Assembly (NCBI GenBank): GCA_041557595.1
Contig: JBFFGE010000014.1
Location: 1-42,857 of the forward strand
DNA: 42,857 bases
From: JAOTYV01 sp041557595
GTDB taxonomy: Bacteria; Pseudomonadota; Alphaproteobacteria; UBA8366
Direction of reading: 5' to 3'
The position numbers were made by a program, and so were the translations under genes. The notes under the pieces were generated by a model, which did no database searches, was not told where the DNA came from, and saw only the letters and a list, made by a program, of their open reading frames with translations. Positions within the stretch are counted from its first letter, which is position 1; each line of letters opens with the position of its first letter. This document shows positions 35,501-42,826 of this stretch, in pieces.

Positions 35501-36034
35501 GCGAAACGGGCAAGCGCGGTTTCCGGTCTGGCGGAAGCAATCCTCGGCGACCGGCGCAACGGCCTTGGCAAGGCCGGTGACTTGACGAGGGCGACCGGCC
35601 TGCTTGTCACGGCGTTCGAGGGGCCATCGACGCTGAACGGCGATATCGACATTCAGGACGGTGTCGTTTCGACCCGCAATTTGGTGCTGGTCGGCCGTGG
35701 GGGGCGCGCCCTGACCGCGGGGACCGCCAATCTGCGGAATTGGAATCTGAATTCGTCCACCGACGTCACGCTGGGGCAGGACAAGGAGCCGTTCATCATC
35801 GCACAGATGGCCGGACCGTTGGACGATCCCTATGTTCGACGCATTAGTGGCAGCTTGATTTCAGGCGGTGCGGCGCCGCCGCCGCAGCAACCAGCCAGAA
35901 AGGCCGCGCCAAGCCCGGGCGGCTCCGCAGCCCCGCCCAAACAGCAACCGCAAGTGCCCGGACAACCCGGCCCCGCGAAAAAGCTCGATCCCGAGGAAGT
36001 CTTGTGGCAGTTATTGCAGGGAGTCGGACGGTAG
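32546..36034 (+). CDS. AsmA-family envelope protein
   Basis: Large inner-membrane-anchored periplasmic protein of the AsmA/TamB-like superfamily. Family members are thought to form bridges that carry phospholipids to the outer membrane. The 1162-residue protein has one N-terminal membrane helix (about 14-33, SVAGVFVLLFAALLVVPSFI). The AsmA N-terminal signature follows (IDWNARKQEITAAVREATGRDLTILGNIDVTILPNPAIRVADV, quoted region about 33-75), then long beta-strand-rich repeats, an AsmA_2-type C-terminal region (about 850-1090), and a Pro-rich tail ending in EEVLWQLLQGVGR. The ribosome-binding site is weak (GGATA). Its last 24 bases overlap the convergent ribbon-helix-helix gene. The neighbouring LtaS-like gene suggests a shared role in envelope building. 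Confidence 0.88.
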   Translation: MSRVSEKRSLKKLLVSVAGVFVLLFAALLVVPSFIDWNARKQEITAAVREATGRDLTILGNIDVTILPNPAIRVADVRFANIKGAAASDMIRVQEARVSIAIGPLFEGRLAAVVGLVKPIVHLERLKSGETSWDFKAAGADGAETPAAIGSAGSSFDFKLDRFEIIDGTVTYYDAGDSSIRRLDKLNSTISFESLSGPFKADGVALMGNLPLTLQLSTGRLRPKSPLPLSISLTGPDENTVLRLQGSVTAPIGEGTFVGEMRLDSENFATFLQSLKVATIPAALSRPFAAKTEITASQKGIGLNTMELSLGDVRATGTVTLDHGEKPRLTANLRSTNLNLDTLLAEKGRLGGSSADRSGGPAPGDKSADPSGEPSAETGFVLPDAFEAAVQLAADVVQYRGGVIRRVAMRGRLKDGRISIDETGAILPGNTWVEAKGAVTAAQGIAQIDLRTSGQSDNLREALGWLDIDVADVPADRLRRFKFSTAVTGTPRELSAKEIDITLDSSRIGGGLVLALGERPAFGLRLEVDRFNLDGYSPSRRAAIRPRSGGPGKQETAVARARPPGPEGAVAALLQRLKAFDANVDATVKRLVVAKTTAEDFKIDVKIANGEVELRKASVSDYAGLRGSVSGKLAGKSANPEFSTEFMVALRDRARFVRFLDSPAILRDGRLDGLSVSGKIGGTLDRLKVETRLTGLDGRIDLNGSIRGILIDPAANLAVAIKFPELANVIQLAARDYTPAAGKLGALDVSFHAEGTPTYFKLSDISGSGGPVSLRGNADIELSGPRPKVRLSLSTSEVLFDLFRQPERKRRSMAPARHRIIPAAAVRGTVAPGKSWSRTPLDLSILHAVDADITMAMAALTTGLYRLKNAQMQAQIEAGKLSIDKFVAAFSTGTVSASGSLEAGVDQTALSLQATAKEVDIADLIHHLRDAKLAIGPVRMGARMQGPVSASMTLSSSGASEYDLVSALRGVAKIVGQPQTQFSGAAKRASAVSGLAEAILGDRRNGLGKAGDLTRATGLLVTAFEGPSTLNGDIDIQDGVVSTRNLVLVGRGGRALTAGTANLRNWNLNSSTDVTLGQDKEPFIIAQMAGPLDDPYVRRISGSLISGGAAPPPQQPARKAAPSPGGSAAPPKQQPQVPGQPGPAKKLDPEEVLWQLLQGVGR

Positions 36035-36310
36035 GTCCGGCAAATCACGATCTTCTTGGTGTTTTTCGGCCTGGTCGAATAGCAGCACGTATACCCGAAT
36101 CGCGCTGGATAAATTGCCTTCGCGATTGCGATCGATGTCGGTCACCAGTTGATTGACGGTCTGCGCCTTGCTGGCGGCAATTTTCTTCAATTCGACCCAA
36201 AACGCGTTCTCCAGCGAAACGCTCGTCCTGTGGCCGGCGATGACGACCGACCGTTTCTTCATGGCACCGGGGGCGGTGCTCGTCTCGGAGGTTTTGTCTG
36301 AAGTCTCCAT
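36011..36310 (-). CDS. Ribbon-helix-helix domain protein (RHH_4 type)
   Basis: Small putative DNA-binding protein. The conserved segment KKRSVVIAGHRTSVSLENAF with WVELKKIAA..., then TVNQLVTDID and NLSSAIRVYVL, is the RHH_4 pattern found mainly in alphaproteobacteria. The ribbon is VVIAGHRTSV and two helices follow. I used the ATG at 36310 (METSDKTSE), with GGA six bases upstream, giving 99 residues. An ATG at 36349 or the TTG at 36352 would add 13-14 residues without known similarity. Its 3' end overlaps the AsmA-family gene by 24 bases on the other strand. The target is unknown. Confidence 0.8.
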   Translation of the reverse strand: METSDKTSETSTAPGAMKKRSVVIAGHRTSVSLENAFWVELKKIAASKAQTVNQLVTDIDRNREGNLSSAIRVYVLLFDQAEKHQEDRDLPDLPSDSLQ

Positions 36311-36453
36311 TGAATTCCGAAAGTTATGACGCTCCGCAGGTATATCCATCAACTATCCATCCACACAATTCAGTGAGCATCGCGATATCGTTCAACGTGG
36401 TCCTAAAACATAACTCTGGCAATATGGACTCACAGATTGTTGAAGCGTTGTTT

Positions 36454-37080
36454 TCACGAATCTCGCTCAAAATCGTGCAAAAACCGTGAAATGCGCGTGA
36501 TGGCATCCTGGTAGTTTTGTTCCATCGATCGACCCGATCGGCGGCGCGGTTTCAGGCTATGGTCGCCATCCGGCAGCCAGTGGACCGCAATTCGCTCGGA
36601 TAGGCTATATTTTGGCACTTCGGTGGCGTTCCCGAAGGGATCCCGTTCGCCCTGGCAGATCAAGGCCGGTTTGCCGAAATCGGCAAGGTGCGCCGTCCGC
36701 AGCCTGTCCGGTTTTCCCGGCGGATGAAAGGGGTAGCCGAGGCATACTACGCCGGCCACGGCGGGATGGTCCGCAACCAACGTGGCGATACGCCCGCCGA
36801 GCGACTTTCCGCCGATGATCAGGCCGGGACGCTGGAGCGTTTCGATTACGGAAATCCAGTGCGCGCGCAGCACGGGTTCGCGATCCGGCGGGCGGCGACG
36901 GCCCGTTGCCTGCATGGTCGTCATATAGGGGAATTCGAATCGCACCACCCGGATGCCAAGGTCGGACAGGCCGCCGGCGAAGGCTGCCATGAACGGCGTG
37001 TTCATGCCGGCGCCCGCGCCGTGCGCCAGGACGACCGTTTGCGGGGCGTCGTCGGGGCCGTCGATGAGAAAATCGGCCAT
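36454..37080 (-). CDS. Small alpha/beta hydrolase (KANL3/Tex30-like)
   Basis: Putative serine hydrolase of unknown substrate. The 208-residue protein has the oxyanion-hole motif VVLAHGAGAGMNTPFM (about 16-31), the nucleophile elbow GGKSLGGRIA (Ser in G-K-S-L-G, about 94), CLGYPFHPPGKPDRLRTAHL, the acid strand LICQGERDPFG, and a C-terminal DGDHSLKPRR with the catalytic His. This is the KANL3/Tex30 hydrolase pattern. The ATG at 37080 is supported by GGGAAG eight bases upstream. Open frame continues further upstream, but it enters the CheW-globin gene on the other strand and has no family similarity. Confidence 0.85.
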   Translation of the reverse strand: MADFLIDGPDDAPQTVVLAHGAGAGMNTPFMAAFAGGLSDLGIRVVRFEFPYMTTMQATGRRRPPDREPVLRAHWISVIETLQRPGLIIGGKSLGGRIATLVADHPAVAGVVCLGYPFHPPGKPDRLRTAHLADFGKPALICQGERDPFGNATEVPKYSLSERIAVHWLPDGDHSLKPRRRSGRSMEQNYQDAITRISRFLHDFERDS

Positions 37081-37227
37081 GGTGTTGCTTCCCTGTCGCG
37101 AATTCACACTTCGGCCGTTGCCTAATGGCCGCAGGGCGGACTGTAAAGGCCTCGTTAACCCTGTAGCCATAAGTTCATCGGGCCGGGTGTTCGAAGGCGC
37201 GCCCGGCACCGGATATGGGGATTTGGA

Positions 37228-38367
37228 ATGAGCGAGCTGATCGTCGCGACCGCGACGGCGATGACCGACGGCGATACGGATCAAGTCGTCATGATGCGGG
37301 TCGGCACGCAGGATATCGCCTTCGCGATTCAGGACGTCAGAGACGCGGTCGAACCGAAATCCATCACGCCGATTCCGCTGGCGCCGTCGGCGATTGCCGG
37401 CGTCATGAATTTGCGCGGAAGGATCGTTACGGCAATCGACCTCGGCTGCATCCTCGGTCGCGGCGGGAGCGGAGACGGCGGTGCAGCGGAGATGCGGGAC
37501 TATTCCCGCATGATCGGCATCACAATCGATCGTCCGGAGGGTCCGTTTGCGGTGTTGGTCGATTCCATCAGCGAGGTGCGCCGCATCGAGCGGCGCGTGT
37601 TGGAGGCCCCGCCCGCCACGTTGGATCCGTCCTTGAAGCGCCTGTGTACCGGGGTGTACCAGCTGCCCGGGCAACTGGTCGTTCTGCTGGACGTGGATCG
37701 CATTCTCGAGCCGGAGACGATTCTGGCGACGCCGACGCTTCCGTTCCGGCCGCGCCGGACCGCGCCGGGGTTGGACGGCAGCGACAAGAACCGCACGGCC
37801 GCCTTCGCGTCGCCGAACCGAAAGGCCGCGGCGGCATTGGCGCCGTGCGAGGTGCCGGCGGCGCTCACGACCGAAGACGCGCCCGATACGGCGCCGATCG
37901 CGCCCGATACCGCGATTGTCGCGGCGGTGGAGACGGCCGTGCTTCTCCCACCGGCCAAATCCGCTATTCCACAGAATCCCGGCCCGCCACCGACGCCTCG
38001 CCCGGCGATGCCGATTCTGGACGGCATTGGCGGAGACTCGGCTTTGGCCGACATTGTCGCCGCATTCTATGATTTCGTCCTGGCGGATCCGCTACTCGCC
38101 GGATTTTTCGCCGAGACGGATATGGAGGCGCAGCGCGCCCGGATGGTGGCCGCGCTCGGGCCGCTTCTGTCAACCGCCGGATCCACATTCGCGACGGCGG
38201 AGATCGGTTTCGATTGGCTGGTTCCGCAAAAAGCGATGGAAGACGATCACTTCAATCAATGTCTTGTACATTTCGAGCAAGCCCTGGGTCGCTCGGGGAT
38301 TGCCGAACCGCTCGGCGAGCGTTTCCTGTCCGCAATCGAATGGTGCCGCGAAGGCGTCGTCGACTGA
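37228..38367 (+). CDS. CheW domain fused to a truncated-haemoglobin-like domain
   Basis: Apparent signalling protein in two parts. Residues about 18-165 form a CheW domain (VVMMRVGTQDIAFAIQDVRDAV, IPLAPSAIAGVMNLRGRIVTAIDL, quoted regions; also FAVLVDSISEVRRI and QLPGQLVVLLDVDRIL), the adaptor that couples receptors to CheA. Residues about 166-262 are a Pro/Ala-rich linker. Residues about 263-379 resemble group I truncated haemoglobins: GGDSALADIVAAFYDFVLADPLLAGFF (quoted region 268-294), with Tyr281 at the B10 position and Phe293/294 at CD1, MEAQRARMVAALGPLL, and DDHFNQCLVHFEQALGRSGI. In a by-eye alignment the haem-ligating proximal histidine position falls on Val332 (WLVPQKAM), so the domain may not bind haem normally. 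ATG at 37228 follows GGGGA six bases upstream. No other chemotaxis genes are in the window. Confidence 0.85.
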   Translation: MSELIVATATAMTDGDTDQVVMMRVGTQDIAFAIQDVRDAVEPKSITPIPLAPSAIAGVMNLRGRIVTAIDLGCILGRGGSGDGGAAEMRDYSRMIGITIDRPEGPFAVLVDSISEVRRIERRVLEAPPATLDPSLKRLCTGVYQLPGQLVVLLDVDRILEPETILATPTLPFRPRRTAPGLDGSDKNRTAAFASPNRKAAAALAPCEVPAALTTEDAPDTAPIAPDTAIVAAVETAVLLPPAKSAIPQNPGPPPTPRPAMPILDGIGGDSALADIVAAFYDFVLADPLLAGFFAETDMEAQRARMVAALGPLLSTAGSTFATAEIGFDWLVPQKAMEDDHFNQCLVHFEQALGRSGIAEPLGERFLSAIEWCREGVVD

Positions 38368-38395
38368 CATTCGGCCGCGGCGCGAGAGGATTGGG

Positions 38396-39799
38396 CTATC
38401 TGGCCGGCCGCGTCATCGCATCGGCATCGACCCAGGCGTCGAACTGTTCTTCCGTCACCAATCCCAAATCCAGGGCCGCCTGCTTTAGGGTGCTTCCATC
38501 GGCATGGGCTTTCTTGGCGATGCGCGCGGCGTTGTCGTAGCCGATATGCGGGTTGAGCGCGGTAACGAGCATCAACGAGTCCCGCACGAAACCGTCCAAG
38601 CGGGCTTCGTTCGCCTCGATGCCGGCGACGCAATGCACCGCGAAACTGCTGCAGGCGTCGGCGATCAGCCGGATCGATTGCAGAACGTTCAACACGATCA
38701 CCGGTTTGAAGACATTGAGCTCGAGATGACCGCTTGCGCCGGCCATCGTGATCGTGACGTGGTTGCCCATCACCTGCGCGCAGACTTGCGTGAGCGCCTC
38801 ACTCTGCGTCGGGTTGACCTTGCCTGGCATGATCGAGGAACCCGGTTCGTTTTCCGGCAGATGCAATTCGCCCAAGCCGCACCGCGGCCCGGAGCCCAGC
38901 AGGCGAATATCGTTGCCGATTTTCATCAGCGATGTGGCCAGGGTGTTGAGCACGCCGGACAGCTCGACCAACGCATCATGGGCCGCAAGCGCCTCGAATT
39001 TGTTCTTGGCGGGTGCGAAGCGAAGCCCGGTGAGGGTCGCTATCTCGTGGGAAAAGGCGGCATCGAAACCGCGCGGCGCGTTGAGCCCGGTGCCGACCGC
39101 GGTGCCGCCCTGGGCGAGTTGATAGAGGTTGGGCAACACGGTCCGGATCCTTTCGAGGCCCTTGGCGATCTGCGCGCCATAGCCGGAAAACTCCTGTCCG
39201 AGGGTGAGCGGCGTGGCGTCCTGGAGATGCGTCCGGCCGATCTTGACGATTCCCGCAAAGGCCGCCGATTTATCTTCCAGGGCGCCGTGCAACTGCGTCA
39301 AGGCGGGGAACAGGCGGTCGCGGATTTCCAGCGCGGCGGCAATGTGCATCGCGGTGGGGAAACTGTCGTTGGAAGACTGGCTGCGATTGACGTGATCGTT
39401 CGGGTGGACCGGGTCCTTCGATCCCAACACGCCGCCCAGCATCTCGATTGCCCGATTGGCGATCACCTCATTGAGGTTCATGTTGGTTTGCGTACCGGAG
39501 CCGGTCTGCCACACCACGAGCGGAAAATGGTCGGCCAATGCGCCGTCGATGATTTCGTCGCAGACCGCAACAATCGCCTGCGCGATGTCCGCGTCCAGCG
39601 TACCCAGCGCCCGGTTGGCCAGGGCGGCGGCTTTTTTCTGGTACCCGAAGGCGCGGATCAGGGGTTCCGGCATGCGTTCGGTGCCGATCCGGAACAGCGC
39701 GATGCTGCGCTGCGTCTGGGCGCCCCAGTACCGGTCGGCGGGCACGTCGATCGGACCCATGCTGTCGGTTTCGACGCGAACTGCCGGCGTCTTGCTCAT
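38396..39799 (-). CDS. fumC: Class II fumarate hydratase
   Basis: Iron-independent tetrameric fumarase converting fumarate to L-malate in the citric acid cycle. The 467-residue protein has RVETDSMGPIDVPADRYWGAQTQRS at the N-terminus (quoted region), GSGTQTNMNLNEVIANRA with the substrate-binding TQTNMN, HPNDHVNRSQSSNDSFPTAMHIA (quoted region), GRTHLQDATPLTLGQEFSG, and the signature GSSIMPGKVNPTQSE with the catalytic serine loop. The length is normal. The ATG at 39799 overlaps the TfoX-N gene stop as ATGA. It converges on the CheW-globin gene with 28 bases between. Confidence 0.97.
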   Translation of the reverse strand: MSKTPAVRVETDSMGPIDVPADRYWGAQTQRSIALFRIGTERMPEPLIRAFGYQKKAAALANRALGTLDADIAQAIVAVCDEIIDGALADHFPLVVWQTGSGTQTNMNLNEVIANRAIEMLGGVLGSKDPVHPNDHVNRSQSSNDSFPTAMHIAAALEIRDRLFPALTQLHGALEDKSAAFAGIVKIGRTHLQDATPLTLGQEFSGYGAQIAKGLERIRTVLPNLYQLAQGGTAVGTGLNAPRGFDAAFSHEIATLTGLRFAPAKNKFEALAAHDALVELSGVLNTLATSLMKIGNDIRLLGSGPRCGLGELHLPENEPGSSIMPGKVNPTQSEALTQVCAQVMGNHVTITMAGASGHLELNVFKPVIVLNVLQSIRLIADACSSFAVHCVAGIEANEARLDGFVRDSLMLVTALNPHIGYDNAARIAKKAHADGSTLKQAALDLGLVTEEQFDAWVDADAMTRPAR

Positions 39800-40167
39800 T
39801 CCTTGCCTTTGCTCCGTTTGCGCTTCGGCGGCGCGGCGGCTTTCGCGGCATGGGCCACGGCAAACGCCTTCCCGGCCCAATCGCATAGCAGGTCCGGGTC
39901 CTCCAGCACGTCGGCGGGCACTTGATGATAAGACATGCTGACCGGCTTGGATTTACCGGTATAGGTGAACGGCTCCATGCCGGCGGCCTCGTACTCGGCC
40001 CGATTGGCGTCCCCGGTCTTGAGGTAGAGCGTATCGTCCGCGATCAGCCCGAACATGACGCCGTCGCGAAACAGGCCGGCGCCACCGAACATGCGCCGGA
40101 TCGCCATCGGACCGAACGACGCCAACTGATCGTTCAGGTAGTCGGCGAATTCGGGGTTGATGCTCAT
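39796..40167 (-). CDS. TfoX N-terminal-domain protein
   Basis: Small 123-residue protein consisting of a TfoX_N domain (about 5-100: FGPMAIRRMFGGAGLFRDGVMFGLIADDTLYLKTGDANRAEYEAAGM, quoted region 18-64; FTYTGKSKPVSMSYHQVP) and a basic Lys/Arg tail (PPKRKRSKGKE). Family members occur as stand-alone proteins of unknown function. The competence-regulator name comes from Haemophilus TfoX, which has a second domain that is missing here. It lies between the two fumarase genes on the same strand, overlapping fumC by four bases and 86 bases after the class I fumarase gene, so co-expression is likely. Confidence 0.85.
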   Translation of the reverse strand: MSINPEFADYLNDQLASFGPMAIRRMFGGAGLFRDGVMFGLIADDTLYLKTGDANRAEYEAAGMEPFTYTGKSKPVSMSYHQVPADVLEDPDLLCDWAGKAFAVAHAAKAAAPPKRKRSKGKE

Positions 40168-40253
40168 GGCGAATTTTCAATGCCTGTGCTGTTCGGGGGC
40201 GGTGGTTCCGTGCGGTTCACGTGCGATTCAGGAGAGCCACTGGCCGAGGCCGG

Positions 40254-41870
40254 TCACAAGTCGCGGAAGAAGTCGTTTCCCTTGTCGTCGGTGACTATGA
40301 AGGCGGGGAAGTTCTCCACCTCGATACGCCAGATCGCTTCCATGCCGAGGTCCTCGAATTCGATACACTCCACCTTCTTGATGCAGTCGAGCGCGAGACG
40401 GGCGGCGGGCCCGCCGATCGACCCCAGATAGAAGCCGCCGTGCTTTTGACAGGATTGGCGAACCTGATCGGACCGGTTTCCCTTGGCCAGCATGATCATC
40501 GAACCGCCGGCGGCCTGAAATCGATCTACGAAACCATCCATCCGCCCCGCCGTGGTCGGGCCGAACGAGCCCGACGCATATCCTTTGGGAGTCTTCGCAG
40601 GGCCGGCATAGTAAATCGGATGGTCCTTGAAATATTGCGGCAGCTCCTTGCCGGCATCGAGCTGCGTCTCCAGGCGGGCATGCGCGGAATCGCGCGCGAC
40701 GATGATCGGTCCGGTCAGCGAGAGTCGGGTCTTGACCGGATATTTCGTCAACGTGCCGAGGATTTCCGACATCGGCCGGGTGAGGTCGATATCCACCACC
40801 TCGCCCTTGAGGTCTTCATCCGTAATCGGCGGCAGGTATTTTGCCGGATCGGTTTCGAGCTGTTCCAGGAAGACGCCGTCCTTGGTGATCTTGCCCTTGA
40901 TCTGGCGGTCGGCGGAGCAGGAGACGCCGAGGCCGATCGGCAGACTGGCGCCGTGCCGGGGCAGCCGGACGACGCGCACGTCGTGACAGAAATATTTGCC
41001 GCCGAACTGTGCGCCGATCCCCATGTTCTGGGTCAGCTTGTGGATTTCCTGTTCCATCTCCACGTCGCGGAACGCCTGCCCATACGCGCCGCCCTCGGTC
41101 GGCAGCGTGTCGTAGTACCGGCAGCTGGCGAGCTTGACCGTTTTGAGATTCATCTCCGCCGAGGTACCGCCGATCACGATTGCCAGGTGATAGGGCGGGC
41201 AGGCGGCCGTGCCGAGGGTGCGGATCTTTTCGTCGAGGAAGGCGATTAACCGTTCCGGCGTCAGCGTCGACGGCGTCGCCTGGAACAGGAAGCTCTTATT
41301 GGCGGAACCGCCGCCCTTGGCGATGAACAGAAACTTATAGGCGTCGCCCTCATCGGCGTAGATATCGATCTGCGCCGGCAGGTTGTTGCGGGTGTTGGTT
41401 TCCTCATACATGGACACGGCCGAAACCTGGCTGTAGCGCAGGTTGCTTTCCGTATAGGTCCGGAGCACGGCGTCCGAGAGGACAGCCTCGTCGCCGCCGC
41501 CGGTCCAGACCATTTGGCCTTTCTTGCCCATGATGATCGCCGTGCCCGTGTCCTGGCACATCGGCAGGATGCCGCCGGCTGCGATATTGGCGTTTTTGAG
41601 CAGGTCGTAGGCCACGAAGCGGTCATTGTCGGAGGCTTCGGGGTCGTCGAAGATGTTGGCGAGTTGCTGCAAGTGGCCCGGCCGCAGCAGATGGCTGACG
41701 TCGCGATAGGCTTCGGCGGCGAGCAGGCGGAGCGCATCCGGCTCGATCTTCAGGATGTCGCGGCCTTCGAACTTGGCGACGCTGACATGCTTGTCGGTCA
41801 ATTGCCGGTAGGGCGTATCGTCCGCACCGAGCGGAAACATCGGATGAAATTCTGCGTTCTGCTCGCTCAT
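40254..41870 (-). CDS. Class I (iron-sulfur) fumarate hydratase
   Basis: Oxygen-sensitive [4Fe-4S] fumarase of the FumA/FumB type. The 538-residue protein has the N-terminal cluster-binding domain (about 30-330) and the C-terminal beta domain (about 350-538) with SLTGPIIVARDSAHAR and GPTTAGRMDGFVD. Cysteines at 105 (LPMCQDTGTA), 224 (ACPPYHLA) and 318 (GVSCSADRQ) fall at the positions of the three cluster ligands in E. coli FumA. I used the ATG at 41870 (MSEQNAEF), with AGGGA eight bases upstream. The open frame further upstream is not conserved. It is followed by the TfoX-N and class II fumarase genes on the same strand. Confidence 0.95.
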   Translation of the reverse strand: MSEQNAEFHPMFPLGADDTPYRQLTDKHVSVAKFEGRDILKIEPDALRLLAAEAYRDVSHLLRPGHLQQLANIFDDPEASDNDRFVAYDLLKNANIAAGGILPMCQDTGTAIIMGKKGQMVWTGGGDEAVLSDAVLRTYTESNLRYSQVSAVSMYEETNTRNNLPAQIDIYADEGDAYKFLFIAKGGGSANKSFLFQATPSTLTPERLIAFLDEKIRTLGTAACPPYHLAIVIGGTSAEMNLKTVKLASCRYYDTLPTEGGAYGQAFRDVEMEQEIHKLTQNMGIGAQFGGKYFCHDVRVVRLPRHGASLPIGLGVSCSADRQIKGKITKDGVFLEQLETDPAKYLPPITDEDLKGEVVDIDLTRPMSEILGTLTKYPVKTRLSLTGPIIVARDSAHARLETQLDAGKELPQYFKDHPIYYAGPAKTPKGYASGSFGPTTAGRMDGFVDRFQAAGGSMIMLAKGNRSDQVRQSCQKHGGFYLGSIGGPAARLALDCIKKVECIEFEDLGMEAIWRIEVENFPAFIVTDDKGNDFFRDL

Positions 41871-41903
41871 ACTGCCGTTCCCTTGGAGACTGCGTTGCGT
41901 CGT

Positions 41904-41932
41904 TAGAAACGATAGAATACCGGAGCCGTCAA
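41904..41932 (-). promoter_or_regulatory. Weak candidate promoter of the fumarase genes
   Basis: On the minus strand TTGACG (41932-41927) is followed after 17 bases by TTTCTA (41909-41904), 34 bases before the class I fumarase start. The -35 is good and the -10 is poor. The whole intergenic space is only 91 bases after the SDR gene. Confidence 0.3.
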
Positions 41933-41961
41933 GCGTCATCCCCCAGGGCCCCCGGCACGGC

Positions 41962-42699
41962 CTAAGGCTTGCCGCCGCCGACCCGGATGTTTGCCGCCGA
42001 CGTATAGGAAGATTTGTCCGACAACAGCCACAGCACCGCTTCGGCGATTTCCTCGGCCCGGCCGGCGCGCGCCATCGGCACCGACTGTACCGCGCGGTCG
42101 ACCGTTTCCGGCGGCGGCATGCCGGGCACGGTAATCCCCGGACTGACCGCGTTGACGCGGATGCCCTCGCCGCCCACTTCCTGCGCCAATCCCGTGGTCA
42201 GGCTGTTTACCGCCCCTTTGGACGCGCCGTACAGAATACCTTCGTGCGGGCTGCCCGAGGTCGCGGAGCCGGAGGAAATGTTGACGATGGAGCCGCCGAT
42301 ACCGCCATGGTTGGTCGACATCCGCTTGACCGCTTCGCGGGCGCACAGGAAATATCCCATCACGTTGATTTTGAGGACGTCTTCGATGGCGGCGCCGGTC
42401 AGCGCTTCCAGCCTGCCGCGCGGGCCGTGGATGCCGGCATTGTTGACCAGTCCGGTGAGCCGCCCAAATTCGCGGTCGACGGTCTCGAAGAGATGCACGA
42501 CGTCGCTCTCGATGGCCGTATCCGCCTGGACGGCGATCGCCGATCCGCCCTCCTGCATGATCGCTTTAACGACGTCCTGTGCCGCCTCCGCGCCGCCGCG
42601 ATAGACGACGCAGACCTTATGACCGCTTATGCCGCAAAGCCGTGCGGTCGCCGCGCCGATGCTGCGGCTGCCGCCGGTGACGATGGTAACGTGTTCCAT
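41962..42699 (-). CDS. Short-chain dehydrogenase/reductase
   Basis: NAD(P)-dependent oxidoreductase of the classical SDR type, with unknown substrate. The 245-residue protein has the nucleotide-binding motif VTGGSRSIGAATAR (about 7-20), NNAG at 86-89, the active-site serine region VNISSGSA (Ser142-144), the YGASK motif (Tyr157, Lys161), and a C-terminal PGITVPGM. It closely resembles FabG-like and glucose-dehydrogenase-like SDRs. The ATG at 42699 (MEHVTIVTGG) is preceded by AGGAG 11 bases upstream. It is upstream of, and on the same strand as, the fumarase genes, with a 91-base gap. Confidence 0.9.
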   Translation of the reverse strand: MEHVTIVTGGSRSIGAATARLCGISGHKVCVVYRGGAEAAQDVVKAIMQEGGSAIAVQADTAIESDVVHLFETVDREFGRLTGLVNNAGIHGPRGRLEALTGAAIEDVLKINVMGYFLCAREAVKRMSTNHGGIGGSIVNISSGSATSGSPHEGILYGASKGAVNSLTTGLAQEVGGEGIRVNAVSPGITVPGMPPPETVDRAVQSVPMARAGRAEEIAEAVLWLLSDKSSYTSAANIRVGGGKP

Positions 42700-42784
42700 G
42701 ATTTTCCGTGCTCCTGTCCCGCATCCCCATAGCACAAATGCCGGCGCGGGTTCGCCGGATTTCGGGCCTGCCGACGCGGGGTTC

Positions 42785-42826
42785 TAGACCATTTCTTGTT
42801 TAAATTGACTCATATGAAATGGTCTA
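42785..42826. repeat. Inverted repeat with 11-bp perfect arms
   Basis: TAGACCATTTC (42785-42795) and GAAATGGTCTA (42816-42826) flank an AT-rich 20-base centre (TTGTTTAAATTGACTCATAT). It lies in the intergenic space upstream of the SDR gene, near the right edge. It may be a regulator-binding site or a copy of a dispersed intergenic repeat. A second copy in the window was not seen. Beyond it up to 42857 I see no gene. Confidence 0.6.

Noticed and set aside
37081..37674. N-terminal extension of the alpha/beta hydrolase frame
   Set aside because: It lies antisense to the start of the CheW-globin gene and has no domain; the ATG at 37080 has its own ribosome-binding site.
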